From assembly GCA_048498415.1 (NCBI GenBank), contig JBEHYA010000011.1, positions 1-34,430 of the forward strand: DNA of 34,430 bases. Reading direction: 5' to 3'. Positions 14,908-25,438 of the stretch are shown here, in pieces. Each line of letters starts with the position of its first letter. Within the stretch, counting starts at the first letter, position 1. The notes under the pieces are model-generated. The model searched no databases, was not told where the DNA came from, and was given only the letters and a program-made list of their open reading frames with translations. Source of the DNA: JBEHYA01 sp048498415. Lineage in GTDB: Bacteria > Pseudomonadota > Alphaproteobacteria > UBA9219 > RGZA01. A program made the translations under genes and the position numbers.

Positions 14908-15761
14908 TGCCCACAGCTGTCATCAGCGGTATCTCCGGTTATACCGGCAGCCATTTGGCACAAAGCCTCGTGAAACAGGGTTGGAACGTGATTGGCCTTG
15001 TGCGGGAGACCAGCCGTTTGCCGGCCCACCTCAACAACATTCCCACACATATATATAAGGGCGATGTGGCTAGTTTGGTGCCGGCGTTTGCACAGGCCGA
15101 TGTCGTGTTTCATTTAGCCGCGCATCTCAACGCCAAGCCGGGCGAAGAGCATCAGAAGATGCTGGATGCGAATATTACCTTTGGCGTGCACATGCTGGAT
15201 GCCATGCTGCAGGGCCCGTGCCGCAATTTCATCAACACCGGCACCTTCTGGCAGCAGGCGGAAAATGCCGGTTACCAGCCAATGAATTTCTACGCCGCGA
15301 CCAAACAGGCGTTCAGTGATATTTTATCGTGGTACGCGGCTGGTCACGGCGTGAAGGCCGTGACGCTGCAGATGTATGATATCTACGGCCCCAACGATTC
15401 CAGGCCCAAAATTTTCACGCAGCTCAAAAATGCCGGCAGCGGTGAGTTACCGATGTCTGGCGGCGAACAAAAGCTGTTCCCGGTATTTATCGATGATGTG
15501 GTGCAGGCTTATGTCGCCGCGCATAAAAATATCGCTAGTGGCCACGCGGTTTACAGCGTAGCGGGCGAAGCATTCACGCTGCGCAGCATGGTCGGGGCAT
15601 GGGTAAAGGCCGCGCTTGATCGCGGGCTTCAAACGCCTAAGCTGGCCTGGGGCAAGCTGCCCTACCGCGACGGCCAGATCATGAACCCGTTCAAGGGCAA
15701 GGTTTTGCCCGGCTGGCAACCGAAGGTTTCACTGCACGAAGGCATTTCCCGTCTGTTCTAA
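14907..15761 (+). CDS. RfbJ-like NAD(P)-dependent nucleotide-sugar reductase
   Basis: A 284-residue extended SDR with the cofactor motif G8-I-S-G-Y-T-G14 and a Y129-A-A-T-K133 catalytic pair. From memory of the family, several stretches match CDP-abequose/CDP-paratose synthases (RfbJ/RfbS): a NTGTFW run before the Tyr-Lys pair, FPVFIDDVVQAYV, a YRDGQIMNPF segment where RfbJ has a RDNEIM run, and GWQPK near the end. Those enzymes reduce the 4-keto group of CDP-3,6-dideoxy-4-ketoglucose. Immediate proximity to rfbF supports a CDP-sugar substrate, but the precise sugar is not determined. The stop codon of the preceding gene overlaps this ATG by one base. Confidence 0.75.
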   Translation: MPTAVISGISGYTGSHLAQSLVKQGWNVIGLVRETSRLPAHLNNIPTHIYKGDVASLVPAFAQADVVFHLAAHLNAKPGEEHQKMLDANITFGVHMLDAMLQGPCRNFINTGTFWQQAENAGYQPMNFYAATKQAFSDILSWYAAGHGVKAVTLQMYDIYGPNDSRPKIFTQLKNAGSGELPMSGGEQKLFPVFIDDVVQAYVAAHKNIASGHAVYSVAGEAFTLRSMVGAWVKAALDRGLQTPKLAWGKLPYRDGQIMNPFKGKVLPGWQPKVSLHEGISRLF

Positions 15762-15771
15762 AGGATAAAAC

Positions 15772-16539
15772 ATGAAAGCAGTCATTCTGGCAGGTGGTCT
15801 GGGAACGCGATTGGCGGAAGAGACCTATGTGCGCCCGAAGCCAATGGTGGAAGTGGGCGGAAGGCCGCTGCTGTGGCACATCATGAAAACCTACAGCCAT
15901 TACGGCATCAATGAATTCATCATTTGCCTTGGCTACCTCAGCCATGTGGTGAAAAACTTTTTTGCCAATTACCAGCTGCAGACCTCCGACGTCACGTTCG
16001 ATTTCAAAACCGGCGAGACCACCTATTTTGCCGGCGCGCCGGAACCGTGGCGCGTGACGCTGGTCGATACCGGCGCCGATACCATGACCGGCGGGCGCCT
16101 GAAACGCGTCAAACAGTTCATCGGCAACGAGACGTTTATGCTCACCTATGGCGACGGCCTGTCGGATGTGGATATCAACGCGCTTCTCGCGCACCACAAA
16201 AAATCCGGCAAGCTGGCCACCGTGACCGGCGTGCTGCCGCCGGGGCGTTTCGGCGTACTGGAACTGGATAACCACAACGTGACCGCCTTCCGCGAAAAAC
16301 CGGATAATGAAGTGGGCTGGATCAATGGCGGATTTTTCGTGCTGGAGCCGAAGGTGATCGACACAATCGCCGGCGATAGCACGCTGTGGGAAAAAGAGCC
16401 GATGCAGAAACTGGCGGCCGATGGCCAGATGAGCGCCTATCTGCATCACGGCTTCTGGCAGCCGGTGGATACCTTACGCGATAAAAAGCACCTCGAAGAA
16501 TTGTGGGCGAGCGGCAAAGCCCCATGGCGCAAATGGTAG
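15772..16539 (+). CDS. rfbF: Glucose-1-phosphate cytidylyltransferase
   Basis: This enzyme makes CDP-glucose from CTP and alpha-D-glucose 1-phosphate, the entry step to CDP-3,6-dideoxyhexoses. The 255-residue product matches RfbF closely along its length: the nucleotide-binding LAGGLGTRLAEET, the RPKPMVEVGG run with catalytic Lys, TYGDGLSDVD with the metal-binding Asp, and GFWQPVDTLRDK near the C-terminus. Length is that of the family (about 257). It lies 10 nt after the RfbJ-like gene, with AAGGA just upstream of the ATG. The gene for the next pathway step, CDP-glucose 4,6-dehydratase (rfbG), is not in the window. Confidence 0.95.
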   Translation: MKAVILAGGLGTRLAEETYVRPKPMVEVGGRPLLWHIMKTYSHYGINEFIICLGYLSHVVKNFFANYQLQTSDVTFDFKTGETTYFAGAPEPWRVTLVDTGADTMTGGRLKRVKQFIGNETFMLTYGDGLSDVDINALLAHHKKSGKLATVTGVLPPGRFGVLELDNHNVTAFREKPDNEVGWINGGFFVLEPKVIDTIAGDSTLWEKEPMQKLAADGQMSAYLHHGFWQPVDTLRDKKHLEELWASGKAPWRKW

Positions 16540-17819
16540 AGACGTTAATTCTTGGCGCCGGCCTTGCCGGTCTTGGCGCGGGCTATAAGCTTCGCGAACA
16601 TAACGCGCCGGCGCTTCTCATTGAAAAAAATGCGTATGCTGGCGGCCATGCCACCACGTTTGAGATTGATGGCTTTCATTTTGATGAAGGCCCGCATGTC
16701 TCGTTCACTAAAAGCGAAATCATACGCGAATTATTTGCCAAGGCATGCGACGGCGCACCGCTGGAATACCCCGCCAAACTCACAAACTATTGGCGCGGCC
16801 ACTGGGTGCGCCACCCGGCGCAAACCAACCTCTATGGCCTCCCTAAAGATGTGATTGATGCGTGCATTGCGGATTTTAAAAAGGAAACCGGCGATAAGCG
16901 CGAGTTAAAAAACTATCACGACTGGTGCGTGGCAAGCTTTGGCAAATATTTCGCCGAAAACTTCCCGGCGCTCTATACCCGTAAATACTGGACGGTAGAA
17001 CTGGAAGACATGACCGCCAGCTGGATCGGCCAGCGCCTGCACCGGCCAACGTTAGAGGAAATGCTGGAGGGCGCGGCGGCGCCGAATACAAAAGCGCAGA
17101 ACTATATTTCCATGTTCCGCTACCCGGCCCAAGGCGGATTTAAAACCTTTCCGTTGTACCTTGCTAAAAATCTCGATATCCACTTCAACACTGCCGCTGT
17201 ATCAATCGACCCCGCCGCTAAAACCGTGCGGCTGAAAAATGGCGATGTCATTTCGTATAATCACCTCATCAGCAGCCTGCCCATGGATGCGTTACTGGCG
17301 CTGCTGCCGGGTGTGCCGGGGGAAATCAAAAAGCTTTCAGATGATTTATTGGTGACCGCCGCTACCTTTGTTTCGATTGGCGTCAAAAGCAGCCGCACGC
17401 CACCCGATTTCCACTGGGCCTATGTCTATGACGAAGACCTGCTGCCCGCCCGTATCAGCGCGCCGCATACGCTTTCGCCCAGCATGGCGCCCAAAGGCTG
17501 CTTTTCATTGCAGGCGGAAGTTTATTCCTCGCGCAACAAACCCCTGCCCGCCGGTGATATCGCCCAACGCGTCACGCAAGACCTGCGCCGCATGAAGCTT
17601 TTGCAAGACGGCGATGAAATTCTGTTCACCGATACCCGCACCAGTCATTACGCCAACGTGGCATTTACGCATGCCCGCGAGGCCGCCGTGCCGCGCATCA
17701 AGGCGTATCTGGAAACGCTTGGCATTCAAAGCTGCGGGCGCTACGGCGACTGGGGCTCGCACTGGAGCGATGAAAGCGTGCTCAGCGGCTTTCGCGAAGC
17801 AAATCGCGTGCTACCTTAA
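16533..17819 (+). CDS. FAD-dependent amine-oxidase/protoporphyrinogen-oxidase-like protein
   Basis: A flavoprotein of about 428 residues beginning with an FAD dinucleotide-binding motif, LILGAGLAGLGAGY, and the IEKNAYAGGHATTFE segment typical of NAD(P)-binding Rossmann oxidoreductases of the PPOX/amine oxidase group. Related proteins occur in polysaccharide loci, where some act on sugars or lipid carriers, but the substrate is unknown. I chose the ATG at 16533, which overlaps the rfbF stop (ATGGTAG) and puts the Rossmann motif at the very N-terminus. An ATG at 16524 and a GTG at 16503 are in frame and possible. No strong ribosome site discriminates among them. A REP-like element follows the stop codon after 2 nt. 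Confidence 0.75.
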   Translation: MVETLILGAGLAGLGAGYKLREHNAPALLIEKNAYAGGHATTFEIDGFHFDEGPHVSFTKSEIIRELFAKACDGAPLEYPAKLTNYWRGHWVRHPAQTNLYGLPKDVIDACIADFKKETGDKRELKNYHDWCVASFGKYFAENFPALYTRKYWTVELEDMTASWIGQRLHRPTLEEMLEGAAAPNTKAQNYISMFRYPAQGGFKTFPLYLAKNLDIHFNTAAVSIDPAAKTVRLKNGDVISYNHLISSLPMDALLALLPGVPGEIKKLSDDLLVTAATFVSIGVKSSRTPPDFHWAYVYDEDLLPARISAPHTLSPSMAPKGCFSLQAEVYSSRNKPLPAGDIAQRVTQDLRRMKLLQDGDEILFTDTRTSHYANVAFTHAREAAVPRIKAYLETLGIQSCGRYGDWGSHWSDESVLSGFREANRVLP

Positions 17820-17820
17820 C

Positions 17821-17926
17821 GTCATACCGGCGAAAGCCGGTATCCAGTGCTTTGTGCGCGTCCGCGCACATACATATTTTGCCGCAGACGCGGCTTTAGC
17901 TGGATCCCGGCTTTCGCCGGGATGAG
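17821..17926. repeat. REP-like inverted pair of CCGGCGAAAGCCGG palindromes
   Basis: The left unit is ATACCGGC-GAAA-GCCGGTAT (17824-17843) followed by CCAG. The right unit is its inverted relative, ATCCCGGC-TTTC-GCCGGGAT (17904-17923), preceded by CTGG. The units are about 60 bp apart and inverted, so the transcript could fold as two hairpins or one long stem. Translation of such units gives the familiar spurious VIPAKAGIQ peptide. It lies between the FAD oxidoreductase and GT2 genes. Confidence 0.85.
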
Positions 17927-17972
17927 GTTAAAAATCTTGCCCTAAACAAATGCCTATTCCATAGTTAGCTGC

Positions 17973-19061
17973 ATGCAGGCTTTTCCTTCCAACATGCTGC
18001 CGCTGGTTACAATCGGCATTCCCACGCGAAGCCGCGTGGACTATTTGAAGACCGCGGTTGAATCGGCGCTTGCGCAAACCTATCCCCGCATCCAGATCGT
18101 GGTCGCCGATAACAACTCCACCGATGGCACCGCCGATTACATCAAAAGCCTGAACGACCCGCGCATTGTTTATTTGAAAAGCGATGTGAGTTTATCTTTC
18201 CCGCAAAACTGCAACCGCGCGCTTGCCGCCGCATCCGGCGAATTTTTCATCTGGGTCTCGGATGATGATGCGCTTTCCGCCAATTACATCGAACGCGGGG
18301 CGGGTTTTTTCCTCGATAACCCCCTCGTCGCCGGTTATTTCGGCGCGAAGGTGGATGTGGGCCACACCTGGAAAGGCCCCTTCAACAACGGCCCCGGCGG
18401 CGCGCCGCACCGCATGCACAATGCCGGTGAATTCGCCATTACCTATCTGGCCGCCGGCGATGAACCCGCCATCAACCCCTCGCCGCTGACGCCGACCGTG
18501 TTTTCGCAAATGATGCGCACGGCGCATGTGAAAGCGCTGGGCGGTTTGCCGGAACAGTTCAATCATTTTTACGTGGATCTTGCGCTGGCGCTTGGCATCT
18601 GGGCGCGCGGCGGCGTGGTGCTTGACCCGCAGGCGCAGTTTTTCTACCGCTCGCACCCGGAAAATTCCACCAAAGCGAAAAATCCGGATGCCATCCTCGC
18701 CGATATCCGCACCTTCTGGGATTTTGTCGAGATCGGCCCGCTCGCGCCCTTATACGCCAAAAAATTCACCGCCGGCATGATCGCCGGCATCATGTGCGCG
18801 CTGGAAAAATACAAGCTGGCGCATGACCTGCCGGCGCTCCGCTTCATGCTGGGGAATGATGTGGAATTCTGGCATGCGGTGGCACGTTACCCTCGCGACT
18901 CCCGGGCGCTGCGTGCCCACATCGCGGGGCATGTGGAAGAAATTGCCGAGCTATGCCGGGGTAACCGCGCCTATGCCGCGCAATTGGCGGGCGAGCTGCT
19001 GGCGCGCTTTCCCATCGAGGCCGCCCCGCTTGCACGCATCATTAAGGAATTGGACTTATAA
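17973..19061 (+). CDS. Glycosyltransferase family 2
   Basis: This is a GT-A fold enzyme that transfers a sugar from a nucleotide donor during polysaccharide assembly, in the cytoplasm or at the inner membrane. The 362-residue product starts with PLVTIGIPTRSRVDYLKTAV and VVADNNSTDGT, the GT2 nucleotide-binding half. The metal-binding acidic motif VSDDDALS is near residue 95. The C-terminal third is helical and has no membrane segment. The ATG at 17973 lacks a Shine-Dalgarno sequence; a second ATG seven codons in (17994) is also plausible because conserved sequence begins right after it. A REP-like element upstream and a hairpin terminator downstream set this gene apart from its tightly packed neighbours. 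Confidence 0.88.
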   Translation: MQAFPSNMLPLVTIGIPTRSRVDYLKTAVESALAQTYPRIQIVVADNNSTDGTADYIKSLNDPRIVYLKSDVSLSFPQNCNRALAAASGEFFIWVSDDDALSANYIERGAGFFLDNPLVAGYFGAKVDVGHTWKGPFNNGPGGAPHRMHNAGEFAITYLAAGDEPAINPSPLTPTVFSQMMRTAHVKALGGLPEQFNHFYVDLALALGIWARGGVVLDPQAQFFYRSHPENSTKAKNPDAILADIRTFWDFVEIGPLAPLYAKKFTAGMIAGIMCALEKYKLAHDLPALRFMLGNDVEFWHAVARYPRDSRALRAHIAGHVEEIAELCRGNRAYAAQLAGELLARFPIEAAPLARIIKELDL

Positions 19062-19066
19062 TTCGA

Positions 19067-19091
19067 AAAACGGCATGCTTTTAGCCGTTTT
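19067..19091 (+). terminator. Putative intrinsic terminator after the GT2 gene
   Basis: AAAACGGC (19067-19074) pairs with GCCGTTTT (19084-19091) around a 9-nt loop. The four T residues closing the stem are the only T-run, so termination may be partial. It separates the GT2 gene from the RfbH-like gene, suggesting that the latter is also read from readthrough or another promoter. Confidence 0.45.
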
Positions 19092-19120
19092 CCGTCACGT
19101 CTTTTCCCGGATTTCCTCTC

Positions 19121-20335
19121 ATGGCCAACACCCCCAACGTTCTTCGCGTTCCCTATGCCTTAAGCGTGCATGACGAGAAGGAGATTGAAGCCTCGCTCCA
19201 TGTGCTACGCACCTCGACGATGCCGGGGGAGCATGTGAAGAAGCTTGAGGAGCAAGTGTGCAAGCTGCTGGGCAAAACCCGCGGCGTGATGGTGAATTCC
19301 GGCACGAGCGCGCTAATTCTGGCCATCGCCGCGCTGGAACTGCCCGAAGGCAGCGAAGTGATTACGCCGGCGCTCACGTTTTCATCCACGGTTGCCGCGA
19401 TCATTCATAATCGCCTGGTGCCGGCTTTCGTCGATTCCACACCCGGCACTTACGCAATTGATGTGACCAAGATCGAGGCGATGATTACGCGCAACACCCG
19501 CGCCATGGTCATTCCCAACCTGCTCGGCAACCCGCCGGATTGGGATATTCTCAAAGACATCGCCGCCAAGCATAAACTGATGCTGATCGAAGACTGCGCC
19601 GACAGCGTGGATGTGCAGCTGCGTGGCACCCCCACCGGCAAACGCGCGCATCTCTCGATTACCAGCTTTTACGGCGCGCATATCATTAACGGCGCCGGCA
19701 ACGGCGGCATGGTGTGCATGGATACCGAAGAACACGAGCTTCGCGCCCGCGTGCTGCGCGGCTGGGGCCGCCGCTCCGCCACCTTCCGCGAGTCTGAAGA
19801 CATCGATGCGCGCTTCGGTTACATGCTGGATGGCAATATTCCCTACGATGCCAAATTCGTCTTCGATGCGATTGGCTATAATTTTGAACCCTCGGAAGTG
19901 GGCGCCGCCTATGGGCTGGAACAGGTCAAAAAACTCACCGGCTTCATCAAGCAGCGCAACGCGCATTTTGACCAGCACGTTGCGTTCTTCAAAAAATATG
20001 AACAGTTCTTCATCCTGCCGCGAAGCCTGAAAGATGCGTATTTTGCGTGGTACGCCTTCCCGCTCACGCTGAAGCCCGGCGCGCCGTTTACGCGTAACGC
20101 CATGCAGATCGCGCTGGAAAAAGCCGGCATTCAAACCCGGCCCGTGTTCGCCGGCAATATTCTGCGCCAGCCCGGCTATAAGGCGATTGCCCGCCGTGAA
20201 AGCCCCGAAGGCTACAAAATTGCCGATGACGTCACGCGCGGCGGCATCGTGATTGGCTGCCATCAGGGCCTCTCCGCCCAGCAGATGGGCCATGTGCATG
20301 AAACCGCGGCCGCCTTCCTCAAGAACTACGCCTGA
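19121..20335 (+). CDS. RfbH-like PLP-dependent sugar 3-dehydratase lacking the Fe-S cysteines
   Basis: A DegT/DnrJ-family protein of 404 residues. It aligns by eye with RfbH (CDP-6-deoxy-4-hexulose 3-dehydrase, E1): NSGTSALILA near 59, LIEDC near 155, SFYGAHIINGAGNGG at 182-196, RGWGR at 213-217, and FAGNILRQPGY near 345. At the position of the PLP lysine of aminotransferases it has His187, as RfbH and ColD do, which argues for C3 dehydration rather than transamination. The four cysteines that hold the [2Fe-2S] cluster in RfbH are absent: the site after EDC is A160, and the RDCYC region reads R-R-S219-A-T221. It may therefore work like ColD with PLP alone, on a CDP sugar. No clear ribosome site precedes the ATG. 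The next gene overlaps by one base. Confidence 0.8.
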   Translation: MANTPNVLRVPYALSVHDEKEIEASLHVLRTSTMPGEHVKKLEEQVCKLLGKTRGVMVNSGTSALILAIAALELPEGSEVITPALTFSSTVAAIIHNRLVPAFVDSTPGTYAIDVTKIEAMITRNTRAMVIPNLLGNPPDWDILKDIAAKHKLMLIEDCADSVDVQLRGTPTGKRAHLSITSFYGAHIINGAGNGGMVCMDTEEHELRARVLRGWGRRSATFRESEDIDARFGYMLDGNIPYDAKFVFDAIGYNFEPSEVGAAYGLEQVKKLTGFIKQRNAHFDQHVAFFKKYEQFFILPRSLKDAYFAWYAFPLTLKPGAPFTRNAMQIALEKAGIQTRPVFAGNILRQPGYKAIARRESPEGYKIADDVTRGGIVIGCHQGLSAQQMGHVHETAAAFLKNYA

Positions 20336-21318
20336 TGATCGCCTATCTGCTGCAATGCCACGGGAACTATGACTTTGTCATGCGGTTGCTTGGCTGGCTG
20401 TGGCGGCCGGAACATAGCTATATCATCAGCATCAACCGCGATTCCGACGTTCCCGGCTGGCTCTATGAAAAACTAAAGCCGCTCGCAAACGTTCAGATCA
20501 TCCATCACACGCCGATTATCTGGAGCGGTGCCAGCAACGTCGCCACCTGGCTTGCCGTGATGCAGGCGTTTTTGAATAACGGCCGCCAATGGGATTATTT
20601 TTTCAATATTACCGGCGCGGATATCCCCCTGAAAAGCCCGGAAGCGATGGTGGAGACACTCACCGCCAATGCGCGTAGCGGCATTCAGAACTATGTCGGC
20701 CATTTTGATATCACGCCGGAGTATATTGGTTTTACCGATACACCTAACAAAGGCGCCGCTGAAATGCTGTCGCTGCGTGCCGATAATAAATTCATCGTCC
20801 ACACCGATGCCGCGCGCTTTTTTACCGAGCGCGATGTGAGCCCCATTATGAAAACCGAGCTGCGCCCCGGCCTTTATTGCGCCGAAATGCCGGGTTGCGG
20901 CGCGCATTATGTGCGCCCGCTGTATCCCTTTGAAATTGAAGCGCGGAAAAAGTTTTTTCAGGTCTACCCCTGCCGCGCGGGCCGCGGCTGGGTCGCCCTC
21001 CATCGTAGCACCTGCGCGTGGCTGCAGACCAATATTCAGGCCTCGTTTGCCTATGAGACGATGAAAACCATGTTCTCGGCGGAAGAGCTGTATTTCGCCA
21101 CGCTGCTGAATGGCACGCGTGATATTGCAAAAACCAGCATCAAAAACGATAACTTACGTTTCCACGCCGGCCACCCCGAAACCCTCACCGATGACTTTTT
21201 ACCCGAACTGCAAAAAGACCCGGCCTTCTTCGCGCGCAAGATTGAACTGGGCGCGGCGCCACAAACATTGGAATGGGTGGACTTTATCTGCCCGCGTCAT
21301 CCCGGCTTTCCGAGGTAA
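20335..21318 (+). CDS. GT14-like beta-1,6-N-acetylglucosaminyltransferase family protein
   Basis: A 327-residue protein resembling the core-2/I-branching glycosyltransferases (GT14, leukocyte type). It begins MIAYLLQCHGNYDFVMRLL, has a WSGASNVATWLAVMQAFL segment where the family has WGGxS, then WDYFFNITGADIPLKSPEAM matching the family DYFxxLSGxDxPL motif. GRGWVALHRSTCAWL and EELYFATLLNGT follow in the expected order. Bacterial members modify capsules, exopolysaccharide or LPS. There is no signal peptide or membrane segment, so it should act in the cytoplasm. The ATG overlaps the preceding stop (TGATG). The acceptor and donor sugars cannot be inferred. Confidence 0.8.
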   Translation: MIAYLLQCHGNYDFVMRLLGWLWRPEHSYIISINRDSDVPGWLYEKLKPLANVQIIHHTPIIWSGASNVATWLAVMQAFLNNGRQWDYFFNITGADIPLKSPEAMVETLTANARSGIQNYVGHFDITPEYIGFTDTPNKGAAEMLSLRADNKFIVHTDAARFFTERDVSPIMKTELRPGLYCAEMPGCGAHYVRPLYPFEIEARKKFFQVYPCRAGRGWVALHRSTCAWLQTNIQASFAYETMKTMFSAEELYFATLLNGTRDIAKTSIKNDNLRFHAGHPETLTDDFLPELQKDPAFFARKIELGAAPQTLEWVDFICPRHPGFPR

Positions 21319-21321
21319 CCC

Positions 21322-22338
21322 ATGAACGAACAAGACGTCATTGTTCACGCGCTGAATGAATTAGCCAGGAAAATGCTGGTGATGGAAGCCGAGCTCAAAA
21401 CGCTGCAGTCCTTTACCACGCTGGCGCATGTCGACCTCACCGCCAAGCGCGGCCTGGCCTACCTGATGTTCATGCACGACAACATTTACGCCAACTTCAC
21501 GCCGGAAGACCGCAAATTTCAGAGTTTGCAGCATGCCATTGCCAATGCCAAAGCGGGTACCCCCAGCCGGCATGTGTGGGCCGATAAGCGCGTGGATGAT
21601 TTGAACACCGAAGAAATGCGTGTGCACCGTTATCTGGAAAAGCTGCAGGATAAAGGCGTGAGCCTGTGCATTCTCGATGTCGGCGCGCATGTGGCGGCGT
21701 TCGGCATCGATCTGGCGGGCTTTCTCCGTGACCGCAAAAATCAGCCTGCACTGATCATCTTTGAACCCGGCTACACCCTGCCGCTGGTGCAGCAGAATGT
21801 CTGGCTGAACGGCTTAAAAGCCGATGTACGGGGGCAGGCCGTGGGTACGGAAGACGGCATGGAACTTTTCGCCATCAAACCCGGCCACACCGATAGCGGC
21901 CACGTGCTCTCCGCCGGCGACCGCTTCAGTGTGGTGAGCCGCGAAGGCTTCACGCTGCGCCCGGTGCAGATTGTAAGCATGGATACGGTATGCGCCGGCC
22001 TTCCCCATGCCGACCATTACCTGTTCAAGATCGATACCGAAGGCCTGGAAAAAATTCTGGTGAACGAGCTGATGAAGCAGAAGGTTTTTGCCAAAAGCAC
22101 GGTCATTCTGGAATACACGCCGCGCCATTTCGCGAGTCAGGACGACCGCCGCGCCTTCTTTGAGGGCCTGCTGCCCACCCACGCGCTGTTTGATATCGGC
22201 GTTTCCATGGGCCCGCACCACATTACAGCTTTATCAAAGGAAAGCCTTGCTACCTTCGGCGCCAATGATTTCCCCGACCAGTATGGGTTCCATGATGTGA
22301 TGGCGATCCCGCACGCATTCGTCGATGCGTGGAACTAG
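21322..22338 (+). CDS. FkbM-family methyltransferase
   Basis: An S-adenosylmethionine-dependent O-methyltransferase of 338 residues, likely to methylate a sugar hydroxyl in the polysaccharide made by this locus. The SAM-binding motif I is LCILDVGAHVAAFG near residue 115. An acidic FEP motif (LIIFEPGY) follows. The family-typical KIDTEGLEKILVNEL run is near residue 236, followed by VILEYTPRHF. An N-terminal extension of about 100 residues precedes the fold and has no recognised domain. It starts 3 nt after the GT14-like stop with GAGG upstream. Its stop codon abuts, with no spacer, the stop of the convergent kinase gene, marking the end of the locus. Confidence 0.87.
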   Translation: MNEQDVIVHALNELARKMLVMEAELKTLQSFTTLAHVDLTAKRGLAYLMFMHDNIYANFTPEDRKFQSLQHAIANAKAGTPSRHVWADKRVDDLNTEEMRVHRYLEKLQDKGVSLCILDVGAHVAAFGIDLAGFLRDRKNQPALIIFEPGYTLPLVQQNVWLNGLKADVRGQAVGTEDGMELFAIKPGHTDSGHVLSAGDRFSVVSREGFTLRPVQIVSMDTVCAGLPHADHYLFKIDTEGLEKILVNELMKQKVFAKSTVILEYTPRHFASQDDRRAFFEGLLPTHALFDIGVSMGPHHITALSKESLATFGANDFPDQYGFHDVMAIPHAFVDAWN

Positions 22339-25075
<2,737 letters not shown>

Positions 25076-25086
<11 letters not shown>

Positions 25087-25438
25087 GGGCCTTGCCTTGG
25101 GTAAGGGGATGCAGCGCGCCGATGAACTGGCACACCTGTTTGAATTCCGCCTGCAGGGCCAGCAGCATCCGGTTTTTTTCGATTGGGCCGCTGCCCGAGT
25201 TATCCTGGGCCTGGCGCGCCAGCTCGCCAAGGCGCGCGGCTCCCAGGTTAAGCGCCGCGCCCTTCAGCGCATGAGCCTGCTGGCGCCAGATCTCGGTTTT
25301 ATCCGGATACTGGCTGGCGGCCAGCGCCTGCAGGCATTCCCCGCTGGAGGCGATGAAGATGGCAAACAGTTCCCGTTCCAGCGCGGCGTCGCCTTCGGTA
25401 ATTTCCCGTAAGCCGCGCAGATCGACATGCGGGTTCAT
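25076..25438 (-). CDS. HPt phosphotransfer domain protein
   Basis: A stand-alone histidine phosphotransfer protein of 120 residues, expected to shuttle phosphate between receiver domains. His56 lies in RQQAHALKGAALNLGAARLG, a close match to the HPt motif HxLKGxxxxxGxxxL, within a predicted helical bundle. Hybrid kinases often carry this domain at their own C-terminus; here it is a separate gene placed before the kinase. The ATG overlaps the stop of the receiver-protein gene (ATGA), and the 3' end overlaps the kinase start by 11 nt. The three products are therefore made together and very likely act in one relay. Confidence 0.9.

Noticed and set aside
17854..17925. Small frame containing VIPAKAGIQ
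   Set aside because: This peptide is the usual artefact of translating CCGGCGAAAGCCGG palindromes, not a gene.
19382..20299. Open frame of 305 codons on the minus strand
   Set aside because: Antisense to the RfbH-like gene, whose protein is clearly conserved. The frame has no ribosome site and no motif.
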